Assembly: GCA_030762175.1 (NCBI GenBank)
Contig: CM060834.1
Location: 69,782,001 to 69,846,000 of the forward strand
DNA: 64,000 nucleotides
Origin: Metallyticus violacea
Taxonomy: Eukaryota > Arthropoda > Insecta > Mantodea > Metallyticidae
Reading direction: 5' to 3'
In this document: piece by piece, positions 34,426 through 44,870 of the stretch
Position numbering within the stretch: position 1 is the stretch's first letter
Layout of the letters: every line of letters begins with the position of its first letter
Made by a program: the position numbers and the translations under genes
Notes under the pieces: generated by a model
What the model was told of the DNA's origin: nothing
The model's database searches: none
What the model saw: the letters and a program-made list of their open reading frames with translations, nothing else

Positions 34426-37073
34426 ATAGGTACACAAAATATTAAGAACGTCAGAAAACTTATCTTGCTTGAAAGAAAAAGTTCGTAATTTAAAGTTCTG
34501 TATTTTTAAGGTTAATCTTAGTACTAAATAAAACACAAACACATTACAGCGCGCTAAAATGAAAATGACAAAATTCTTAGTCTTTCAATATTAATGTGTA
34601 AAATGACAACACATTTTAAATCTAAGCAGTGACAAATTATCATAATAGAAAGACAACAATCCAGTCATAATACCACGAAGAAAATAAACAAAGAAATATA
34701 ATGAAGAAAACAGAAAAATAATTTCAACTGTAATCTGCAGCTCTTAGAAACTAAATGCACTCCATATAAAACTGTGATAATATTATATATAACATATGTG
34801 CACAAGATGCCTACTTTTACCAACTGATAGAAAATAATAACACGAAAAACAGTGTGCGTGGAAGTTATCCTTAAGATCATAGAAAGTGGATAAGAACAGA
34901 CAGTCAAAATAAAGAAATTAAATCAATTAATAATAATTATTAATAAACATTTAGTACCATAGGCAACTTATTTAAATACATCTGTGTTGCATAGACACGG
35001 AGAGCTGTATTAAATCATAATAGCAGGGTTAAATGTAAATCGACTTTTAGATTTTGCTGAAGAGGGGGGAAAAAAAAAAATGCTAAAATTCTGCAGGTCT
35101 TAGAGAAATGGTCTTCAAATATTATAAATAGTATACTGATAAAAAGTATTAAACACCTGGCTCATATATACCTATATACGAAAAATGGATTTGACAATGA
35201 ATCTTTTATTTACACACCATGCCAATTAAAATAATCAAATAAACAAATTCACTTAAAATGCTTAAGAAACCTGAGATATTACTTGATTAAAATGCAAGCA
35301 ATATTTTTAGAAAAAGTTTTATTTAATGATATCTGTAGTTTCTCAAATGTTTGATATAATTTTATGTTAACCCTCTCAATATTAATTTTTTTGTTTCTTT
35401 TTCTTCGGTAGACTTAAAATTATTAACTATATTTACAGAAACGCGAGCTGTATTTTCCAGTCCCACTCATTGGCTATGGTGTCAGAAGGTTCTTTGTGTG
35501 CTGTTTTGATGAATAGAAAACCTGAGATTGTAATAAAAAGGCAGAGAAGGAGCCTCATTGTCTGCAAGATGCGTGGAAAAACACCTCCGCACAGTGCAAT
35601 GTATTCAGCTCGGGTTTTAAAAAGCTATTCACAGCCAGTACTTGCTCTAGAAAACAATGCAATTGCTCAGCATAATAGAACTGAATATTTTAATAAAATA
35701 TTCTCCTCTCGGGAGTGAATAAACGAGCGGAAATGAACAGAAATGTGAACGAGAGAGTTTTCCTACCAAGGCTCTGGGCCTTTAATGTCATGAATAGAAG
35801 GACAAGAAAAATCTAAACGGTGGTGGGCTGCAGTTTTGTTGATGACTTAAAAATGGCGCCAGTTTTAAAATTTTAAAATGTACATTTTAATATTTTAAAA
35901 TGTAAGGTACATGCTCTATAGTAACATGATAACTTCGGGGTAAAAGATGGGAGTGCTCGTGCTGGGAGTAAGACCCAAAGTTAACTTAACAGAAACATAT
36001 GATGAAGTGAATAACTCTACGTCGTTACACCTTAAGTAGCTTCTTGCAATGCAGATATAAGTCCATAATTTCCAAATATATCCTAAAGAAATACGACGAG
36101 AACAGTACAAAATTTAATATAATTCATTTGATCAAAGTAATAATTTAAAAACCGCAATAATACACACAACACATTTACTTCCCTTAAATAGGCAGCAGAG
36201 TCCTATGTTACATAATAATGTTAATTGAACTAACTTTATATAAACCCTATGACCAAGAGAGAGAAACATCCTCATATTTTACGTGTCAATCGGAGAGCTT
36301 CGAAAACGCTCTTAAACACTGTATTTACATCGCGCATGCATGGTCACAATTATAAGCATTTGTTAAGTGAATATTAGGGACGAACGGTTCAGAAGGCATT
36401 GATCTTCTGCGTAAGCTCTCGTGATCAAATCTCACTCAACATTTTTGTTCTATTTTTTAATATTGGTTTCATAAGTGCATATGTAGAACACTATGTTGCC
36501 TTAAATCATAGTATATTTTAACGTATCATTTGAGTTATATGGAATTACATAAAACGTAATAAAAAAAAACTAACGTACTCTTTACAAATAACTAAATAAA
36601 TACATGTACAGAAACTTTATCTTCTAAAGCGTGCCATTTGACGTCGTTTATTTAACCAAGAGTTTTCTCTTCGGACTGCAGTAATGAGACCGTTAGCAGA
36701 CGCGTGGAACTATAATGCTTAACAAACAGTAGTTATGTACAAAGAATGTTCCGGCGCGAAGATTAAGGATGGAGTGTCGGCGTAATGATATAGGAGTCGA
36801 TAGTGCCGAGCAGAAGTGAAGCTCGGGAGCCAAGTGACGAAGATGATGTTCCAGTGCTAATTCCCAAGACTAGTTATAAAAAATGGCGATTAAATGTCCT
36901 TAAATACTCAATAAAGCCCGCTTGACCACGTAATATAGGGAAGCTATATTTTCCCGCTACTATGGATTTAGATAACCTTATACGCTATCGGTGACATGAC
37001 GGGATTTCGCTACTGTTTGCTAGTCCAATTTTCTGATAGTATCTGCTCTGTGATTCGCCTTTAGTTCGATTTC
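34426..37073. other. no recognised feature
   Basis: AT-rich DNA. An 82-codon plus-strand frame at 35470-35718 is unrecognised. A TTTTAAAATGTACATTTTAA self-complementary patch lies near 35870. The sequence becomes GC-richer from ~36650. Confidence 0.4.
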
Positions 37074-37124
37074 GGCAGCCAGGTCCGTTACAGGTCAAAA
37101 ACCTGTAACGGAGCTGCAGCTGCC
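37074..37124. repeat. strong hairpin: 12-bp perfect stem plus outer 6-bp stem
   Basis: TCCGTTACAGGT (37084-37095) and ACCTGTAACGGA (37101-37112) are perfectly complementary around a 5-base CAAAA loop. Outside them GGCAGC (37074-37079) pairs with GCTGCC (37119-37124), with a 4/6-base internal loop between. The segment is clearly GC-richer than its surroundings. An RNA structural element, a transposon terminus or a replication-derived palindrome are all possible. Confidence 0.8.
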
Positions 37125-37540
37125 TCCGCTAGCGTGCACCTGAAGGGGGGAGGGGGCGAAGCATTCCTTTCCCCAGAGTACAAAGACAGGGTTTACTCCA
37201 TTGTCTGCCAAAACAGTCCGAGCTGGAATTCCTGGTTTTCGTGGCATTTCCATACTTACAGGAACCTTTACTTCATCTAACTAAAGTGGTATATATTATC
37301 AATGCCTTCTCATCGACAGGGTACCAAGGACGGGGTATTACTTGTTTATCTTTGACCCCTCTGTAGCCAGTTAATTTCGATACATAAAGCGAATGGCATG
37401 TAACCATCAAAGGAACGGAAACAAAGAAGCGTTTCCTACAATAATTGGAACAGACTAACTGTCAACACTCCCCCCCCCCCTCTCTCTCTGGCGACTGTAC
37501 TACTCACACTATTAGGAAGAACAAAAGCATAATTGCATAG
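37125..37540. other. GC-richer stretch with G- and C-runs, no gene
   Basis: Includes GGGGGGAGGGGG near 37145 and a C-run followed by CT repeats near 37467-37488. No coding support. Confidence 0.4.
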
Positions 37541-37559
37541 ATTTCACATGGCGCAAGAT

Positions 37560-37700
37560 TCAACTTCTACCTGCAATGGAGTTGATCACCTCTTGTTGGA
37601 TTGTACAAAATATAAGAAAGATAGATACTAATTAAAAAGGGGCTAAGTTAAGAGCATTGTCGTCAAATAAAATCGATTAAATGACCAACTCCTCAACGAC
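37560..37700 (+). pseudogene. possible LINE C-terminal cysteine-histidine fragment
   Basis: A plus-strand frame reads STCNGVDHLLLDCTKYKKDR, the C-x5-H-x4-C pattern that often follows the RNase H region of LINEs. Only ~30 codons support it. Confidence 0.3.
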
Positions 37701-38395
37701 TATTGTAATTATATTAAAGCTATGGACTTTAATAAAGCATAGAATACTCACTATTTTGCAATTATAAGCATTGTAAACATCATTAGTTTTCCATGGGATA
37801 AATTTATTTATCACATGTTATAATGTACATCTTTTAATTTGTAAATACCGTGCTAACTTTACTGGTTTAAGGACAAATACCATCAACTTAACTTTAATTT
37901 CCGTTCTTAAGTTAAAATATTATCAGAGATGCGCTAAGAAAATTGTAAGTAGGTGAAAGTATCCGAAATTGAATCGTTGCCTAATTTGACCATCTTTGTT
38001 TTCACAATATAGGAAAATTTTAAAGAGTTCAGTTGGTACTATGTATGTTGGTAACGCTGTTGTGTGCTTGTGACTCGTTACCTCACTGTGAGTACGTCTG
38101 AGGAAGTAGGATCGTATTACTTTGTTTTCATTGTTTGAGTTATAACTTTGTGCAACAGATCCTAGCTACTGTATGCAATAAGAGTAAGTAATAAAATATG
38201 TTCTAAAAGTGTATTTATGGATACTGAGAGCATATTATGCAACAGTTCTTAATTTCGTGGGTTTGTGCAGTGCCATCTTTTAATTTATAATGTCCAGTTG
38301 CCTAATTTGGACCACCAGGGCTCTTCTAAGTTGGACAGGTCTATTTTGAGAAACTTGCATTAAATTCTCATATTAATCTATATATCTGTGTTTTA
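37701..38395. other. no recognised feature
   Basis: AT-rich DNA upstream of the pogo-like relic. A DDE domain was looked for and not found. Confidence 0.4.
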
Positions 38396-38399
38396 AATG

Positions 38400-38990
38400 A
38401 AGCTTACGGACAGCAGCAACGGTTGGGACAGCGGAGAGTGTTTTCCGAAAAGCAGGAATTTGTCCTGTAAACAGAAATGTGTTTTCTGATCATGGTTTTG
38501 CGCCAGCAGATAGCTTTGGCGTAACTGTTGAGGAAAAGTTTGTAGACAAGCCCGCTAACAGTAACGGCAAGGAAGAAACTTCTTCAGAAGACTAGTGACG
38601 ATCGAATCAGCAAAAGTAAGAAACTTAAAGTTTTGTAAATAAATTATCAATACATCCAAAAGTATCCACAGCACTTTCTGCTCAAGGGAAGGGCAGGAAT
38701 GGAGTTCAGGGTTGCAGTTGTACTCACAAGCAGCCCAAACAAACTGAAATTAGAACGGTCAAAAGGTCAGCTGAAGAAAGAAAAACCAAAAATGGTAAAC
38801 TTATTTTTCAAAGAGGAGGACGAAAATCAGGTTGAAGAAAACTCAAATTGGTCTTGTATTCTGTGTGAACAGACAAAGGAAGAAGTCATGACAGTGTATG
38901 CAATGTAGAACATGGGCTCATAGCCGGTGAGCCAAAGTGAAACTCAGCATAAAGAAATGTTTCTGTACAGATTGCAAGTAGAATATTTAA
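38400..38990 (+). pseudogene. pogo/jerky-like transposase C-terminus with PHD-like cysteine cluster, relic
   Basis: The first frame reads ESVFRKAGICPVNRNVF followed by SDHGFAPAD, the typical end of the pogo-like DDE domain (normally with a TGI-x-PFNR string). After a frameshift, the tail reads VLTSSPNKLKLE, a Lys-rich linker, then WSCILCEQ, MQCRTWAHSR and KKCFCTDCK. This gives C-x2-C, C-x2-W-A-H and C-x2-C groups like the PHD-like finger that follows the DDE domain in many insect jerky/pogo-like proteins. Stops at 38593 and within the finger inactivate it. The catalytic part is not present upstream. Confidence 0.7.
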
Positions 38991-41900
38991 TTATGTGTAT
39001 ATTTTATTATTTTGGTATTTTTAACATTACACACAATTTGTAATAAGATGCAACTTGGGCAACCGGGAGCCCATATTAGGGAGCCGGTTTCCAAACTTGC
39101 ATCATTTACCTAACTTTAGTTTATCTATTTCTGAGATACAAGCAGAAATATATTTTAATATGTACTATGATCTAATTGAAGTATTAGTACTGAAGAATCT
39201 TTTAAATATTTTAAAGAAAAAAATTATTAATTGTATACATTGGTCCATTTTAGGGAACCTTCCCCCCAAACACGTAATATTACAGTTTTTAATGGAGACT
39301 GTCCTTCAATAAATTAAAAATACAGGTGTACAAACACACACACACACACACACAAATTACTGCTTTCATAAAACGCTAATTATATATTGATCTCACTAAT
39401 AATAGCAATAGAAACAAAAGGATTAAGTGAAAGTTTGTAAATACAAGGTCACAGTTATAAAGTACAGGCATTTTTTTCCTTGATGCTGACTGAAACTATT
39501 TAATAAAACCACCGTTAATTTCCAAACAACCGAATTGTTTCTCTTTCTTTAATATAAATAAATGAATTTTCCATTGCTGTAGCAACATTATAATGGAGGT
39601 CTCTTGTCTTCTAAGTTCTTAAGAGCGACATTCAACGAACATTCTTTTGTATTAAAATAGTATGAATAATGCATACATTAACGCGGAGTTTTAATAACGC
39701 CATTATTTCCAAGTAGTGTGACAGGGCCCAATTACTCCCTTTTTATAGGGACAATGGCATATTTTCTGAACTTTCAGATGTAAATAAACGTAAAACCCAG
39801 CATCTTTCTGCGTTCCTTGGTAGGCATATAGCCTTATGGCAGAACCGCCTCTTCTTCCAGCTTGAGCAGGGAGGAAGTATCTTGCCCATGAGTGCTCATT
39901 TACGTCTTTTATCTCTGTATTCCACTCCAGCCGGTGAACTTGTCTGGAAGTTGGGGAAAATTGCGACTTGAACAAGTTAAGAAGTGCACTCCTCCTGCAG
40001 ACAAAGGTCAATAACGGGCAGATGATAATATGGCCATAGCTGCTGAAAGAAAGTTTCCAACATGTGTGAGGGCAAAGTAGCGTTCTTCATCTCAGAGCGG
40101 AGACCAAATTTGTTACTACAGTATTGCTCTCTAGATCTCATGCAACAAGTGCATGTCAGGAGTGCCTACTACTTTACATTCGTTACATTGATATGTTCAA
40201 CTGTAAAGTTGGCGCTTGTCTTACCATCTGACACAACTAGAGGCATTTGGATTTCTCTTATTTACAGAGTAGTAGAGAAAAAAAGCATTTTTGTAATATT
40301 AGTTCCAAAATTACCGTATTGTTTGTTATTGTGCTACGCAACCGGAGTTTGTAAGCACTAGTAGAAACCACTAAGCTTTAGTAAAATTCCTCTGACGCAG
40401 GCAATTGGGCATGCTCAGTTGTGTTTATTACACCAACCGCTTCAGTTGCATTTCTGCAGGAAGTGTGGTTAGACTGTCTTTTGTATTTTTGTGTCTAGAA
40501 GTAAGATAGAACAATAAATCTTTATTTATTTATGATTAATTTGTGTAAAAGAAATTTTACAAATATTGGAGGAGAGAGAAGTGTAATTTTCTGATTGGTG
40601 AACTAAGTCCCGAACCCAAGGCGTTTTTATTAGCAAGAAGCCAAGATTTAACATAAAAGAAGCTTGATGAAATAGATCGATTAGAAGCTACTACTATAAA
40701 ATCTTTAACACGGTGTATCTGTCGGCAGTGCGTATAAAGCCACTCGTCTACTGCATCACATAAAATTATGTTTATCTGAAATTAAACCCGTGCAGGTAGT
40801 GTAGGATGAATGCGCGCTATGGTTTTCTTCGGAGATGGCGTGGCCTTTAGGCAGTAACTTTCCGTCGGCAAAACGAATTTCCGGTTGTGCAGCGGAATGA
40901 AAATCAGAAATAAGATTATCAAAAATAAACCAACCTATATAAAGTGAATAATTACATTTTAGAAGAATGGTCGATTCCATCATTATACGAGAACATTTAC
41001 AAGCAAATGCATCACTCAAATTTAACAGAATTGCCTTCATTGCCTTTGGTGTGTGGTACATTTAACTTCCATTACTGTGAGAGCGTTTCAAATGCTCCAC
41101 AAACAGTATATTTTCTGTAAAAAAATAATTTACAGGTATTCACCAAATTCTCCATTTTGGTCCATTACAGTGGTTCAGCATTAGGTTGTACTTGTGTTCC
41201 CGTGATAGGTATTTTCCCCAAATTTCTGATATAAGGCCAAACGTTATCGTGCAGAGTGAAAACACCGCCCCTTTGTTGAAGACATTTTATTTATCCAATA
41301 TTCCTATTCTGTACATGAATCCTATTGCCTTCGCTATTCTCTAGATAACATTTTGTTAAAAGAAACTGCTTATACTCTGTACCATTATGCAACATCTTCT
41401 AAGCACCATATCAACTGATGAGGAATCTGAACTGCAAAGCTTTAGTCTGAAAACTGAAGTAGTGGAAATATTTGTTTCTTATGGTTTGTGCTGACAATTT
41501 CAGATTCTGTTCTCTTTTAGGGTCAACATGAATGCATACTCGGTCTTAAAGAAAGGGAGTTTCTCACGGCGATACTGTGCTACGATTCATAAAACACTAT
41601 CCCATACTTTTACGCAAAGTATGATGTAATTCAATTTTTTTCCCCTAGTAAAGTCATAATGCTATTCAAGAGATACAATGACAAAACAGGACAAAAATCG
41701 AATTAAATAATCAATGAATGGTATACTACTTCAGCCGAATTCTTTCCTTCAACACAAATACAGATAACTTTTAAGACGCATATCAGCAGCTAGGTCGAGA
41801 TTCTAGCGGCTAAAATTAATTTTATAAATAAGGCATATAACAGACAAAATATCAAGGGATGATAAATACATTTTGCCAATCTTCACGGAGCCCAAAGATC

Positions 41901-42007
41901 CCTGACAATGATAGACCGAAAGTTATTAGGCGTATACTAAACATGGGGATGGAAATGGTTAACCAAGAAAAATCTGCAATTGGGGGTAATGTATGTAGAA
42001 TATCGAG
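38991..42007. other. no recognised gene; contains (CA)n
   Basis: AT-rich DNA with a CA microsatellite at 39334. Open frames of ~100 codons at 39703-40011 (minus), 40062-40361 (plus) and 40756-41061 (minus) match no family I recognise and carry no splice or domain support. Confidence 0.4.
39334..39354. repeat. (CA)n microsatellite
   Basis: About ten CA units. Confidence 0.9.
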
Positions 42008-42022
42008 ACAAACACAGTTGCA

Positions 42023-42324
42023 CCGCCACGGGTGGCCGAGGTCGTTAAGGCACGGACTCGTGAGCGGGAGGTCTGCGGTTCGAATCCCGCCAGGACCGTC
42101 CTCCCTGACTGGGTTTGTTTTCCAGGTTTTCCTCAGTCTTCATAACTGGCAAATGCCGGGGAGGTGAGGTACCTAAACTTAGGCCTGGAACGCTTCCTTC
42201 CCTAAAAAAATATCCTTTCCCAATTTATCATTTCATCTCATGTATCATCAGTGTCCACCGCTTGTGGTGCCTCAGTAGTGAAAACGGGCGTTAAACACTA
42301 CTCAAAAAAAAAAAAAAAAAAAAA
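42023..42324 (+). mobile_element. SINE-B, full-length tRNA-derived retroposon
   Basis: Begins CCGCCACGGGTGGCCGAGGT, with an A-box resembling class II (Ser/Leu) tRNAs (TGGCCGAGGTCGTTAAGGCA), and has a perfect B box GGTTCGAATCC at 42077. The body includes GGTACCTAAACTTAGGCCTG and AACGGGCGTTAAACACTACT, ending in a pure A tail. The flanks carry an exact duplication AAACACAGTT (42010-42019 and 42322-42331), the mark of LINE-type target-primed insertion. It differs from the copy at 59671 only by a few substitutions and small indels. Confidence 0.93.
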
Positions 42325-42331
42325 CACAGTT

Positions 42332-43019
42332 ACTATATAAGAAAATAGATTCTCAGATTCCATTAAGTTTACATTATTTAAAATGCACTCCAAGGGACTA
42401 GCATTTTATGTTTTTGTCTTTAGTAAAAGACACTACGCTGACCCTCCCTTCCCTCAAACTTCACGTGCTCACCTTACCGCTAACAAATTGGGGGTGTGAT
42501 TTACGTGCCCAGCAGCATTACCGCCTCTTTCAAAGTTTTATTTTTTTGAAGTAATTCAAATTACGTTTTTTGTTAATATTTCATTTATTGCATTCATTTT
42601 GTTTATATATTTTATTTACATATTTTTACAACGGCCAACAAAAGTATACACCGTGAAGATAGAAACTATACAAGAAAGCAGAAGGCAGAAACACAAATAC
42701 AAGAGAACAATATCGCAAATAAGGAAGTAGGGTCGAATTGTGGGAATTGAATTACAGCAGCTCCTGGTAGAAGGGGAAACTTATCTCAAGGCAGTTTGGC
42801 TTAGACGAATTTGAAATGTGCATTGAGGAACATAATTCATGTAGCTATTTGAGTTACGGAGGCTGCATACTGAAAAAAGTCAGGCATGGCCTTATGATGC
42901 ATGTGAAGGTAGCAGCTTGCAGTTAGTTTAAGAGAAGATTTTTCAGCCAGTAGTTCTGCATTCGTTTGTTATGGTGCTTTTATTGTGTGCTAATTGTTCT
43001 TTGTTAGTTATGCCACTGC
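42332..43019. other. no recognised feature
   Basis: Flanking DNA between SINE-B and a DUF4817-type relic. Confidence 0.4.
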
Positions 43020-43260
43020 ATAAACATAGTACTCAAGAACGGACTTTCATGCATGATAAATGCGTGAACACGAATTCTTGCAGAGAAGTGGTAAGATGAT
43101 GAAAATATCATCAAGTAGAAAAACCGTTCTCCAGCTTGTTAAAATGTTATGAGAGGCAGGATCTGTCACTGACAGGAAGCATGTTCCGAACCGCTCTGTT
43201 CTTATGGAAGAAAATTTAGATGAAACAGGAATTTCCTACTCAGATGCCATGTACTGCCAC
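43020..43260 (+). pseudogene. DUF4817-type transposase, N-terminal relic
   Basis: Plus-strand frames read STQERTFMHDKCVNT and SCREVVR, then KYHQVEKPFS, and after a shift SRKTVLQLVKML and EAGSVTDRKH, ending SVLMEENLDETG. This is the same helix-turn-helix and linker order as in the relics at 3.7 and 13.1 kb. No nuclease domain follows. The copy contains a stop (TGA) inside the linker. Confidence 0.6.
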
Positions 43261-44580
43261 TGAGGGGCACCGTTTTAAATTTTTATGACATAGGTAGCGC
43301 TTTTCATTAGTTTTAAATACAGTATACTTTTATACTCTCAGTAAAATAGAAAAATAAGTTTACATGCTGCGACTGTTTCTTTTTCGGGAAACGCGGCTTT
43401 ACTTCCTAAGTAAGAATTCGCGCCCGTAACTCAAATAACTTCAGTGTATATGTATATATAGTCAAAAAGAAAGAGCATACTCTGGACCAAAGTGTGAAAG
43501 AGACGAAATATGCAGTTGAGTGCGAGGTGCAGAAACGAGCAAAACATTGTGAAAAGAACGGGGTTTACATTTAAAAAGTATAGAACCAACGGAAAGAGAA
43601 GATATTGTAACATCGAGAGCGCGCTACTTGAGGGCAGTAATAATTTATTTAGATGAAGTCTGAATACTCGCTTCCTAAGTTGGCAGAGTGAAGAATATTT
43701 GGAATGAAAACAAGTGACCTCTCGGGGCAGAGCCATGCAGAAGGCAATTTCATTTAGGGGGCTAAACATATCTTAGGTAGGTAAACCATATTCTTAAGGT
43801 CTCCTACTTGAAAGTTTTTGTGTTCATTGGATGTGTCAACAGTAAATAGCACCATATTCTTATAGATAACCGATCCCTAGCAATATACGTAAAAATAAAG
43901 TTACTATGACGACCAGCAGTCATTTTAAGCAACTCAAATGTTGAGGGAACTAATAGGCCTGTATGCTACAATTTTGAGATTAGTAATATATTTATGTTTT
44001 TGAATGCTTAATTTGTGAACAGTTTAAGTTAATTTTGTATATATTAAATCTTTAATATTCCTATTGTAGTACATTTAGAATTTTAGAATGATTTAACGTT
44101 TCCAAAAATTTAGTGAGGTTTAGTGTAAAACGCGGCTGGGAGTCATGCCTGTGCAACCTTTGGAATCAACTTTTCATGTAATATAATTTTATTGTGCAAA
44201 TCTGTTCAGTAATTGGAATATATTAGTTTGACTTCGAAATCTTTGGAATGTAAATTTACGCTAAATTTACATAACTTTACTAAGTAGGAATACCAGGGGA
44301 TCAGGTGTGCGTATTTAGTATTCGTGGAACTTAACAGTGTAAATAAAAATAGAATAAAACATATATCATTAAATTAATTAGTTTCCCTTGAGTTTTTATA
44401 AAATTAAAATGACAATTATTGAAATATTCCATGTACGCTGATTATTTCAGAAAATAAGAAACAAAAAAAAAAAAAAAAACATGTTCATTAATTTTGGGGC
44501 TGATGCATTTTTATCGTATTGTAGTTTAATTTTTATAACAACAAATATTTCTAATTTATTCTCTATTAAAGGTAATAACC
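43261..44580. other. no recognised feature
   Basis: AT-rich DNA ending with an A-run at ~44463-44480. A 112-codon minus-strand frame at 43431-43769 is hydrophobic and unrecognised. Confidence 0.4.
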
Positions 44581-44589
44581 TCAGAGACA

Positions 44590-44870
44590 ATGGCTCAAAA
44601 AGAACGAAATGTACGTTTAACATGGACTCAAGAACAAGTCAATGAAACTATGGATACTATTTCGAAAAGCAGTTGAAACATTTAATACCCCTACAGCTAC
44701 GGCGAGAAACCACCATGCTTCAGGAAGCAGAGAGAAAATTAAAGGAAGGGAACCATGCAGGAGAATAAATAGATCAACAGATGTTGGAGAAGCTAAGAAG
44801 CCTAGTAAACGTGGTCTACAGACTTCAAAGGAAAGCTGGTATTGTTATTTGTGGAAAACATAACATGTTC
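44590..44870 (+). pseudogene. Psq/CENP-B-type helix-turn-helix relic (pogo/Tigger-like)
   Basis: Starting at ATG 44590, the frame reads MAQKERNVRLTWTQEQVNET. It then shifts to KAVETFNTPTATARNHHASG and SREKIKGREPC. The W-T-x-E-x2, A-x3-F-x-(I)P-x-(A/S)T and basic K-x-G-R sequence is the layout of the pipsqueak-type DNA-binding domain at the N-terminus of pogo-like transposases. A TGA at 44676 breaks the frame, and no DDE domain follows. It may belong to the same family as the C-terminus at 38.4 kb, but they are separate insertions. Confidence 0.45.

Noticed and set aside
35845..35870. TGGCGCC near 35855 as a primer-binding site
   Set aside because: The flanks are AT-rich and no LTR structure is apparent.
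36370..36440. tRNA-like stretch with GTGATCAAATCTCAC
   Set aside because: Only a loose B-box resemblance, with no A box at the right distance.
41859..42167. 102-codon open frame with HGWPRSLRHGL
   Set aside because: The C-terminal half is SINE-B read as protein. The same peptide appears in the other SINE-B copy at 59.7 kb.
43431..43769. 112-codon hydrophobic minus-strand frame as a membrane protein
   Set aside because: The hydrophobicity reflects purine-rich plus-strand DNA, and no family match is apparent.
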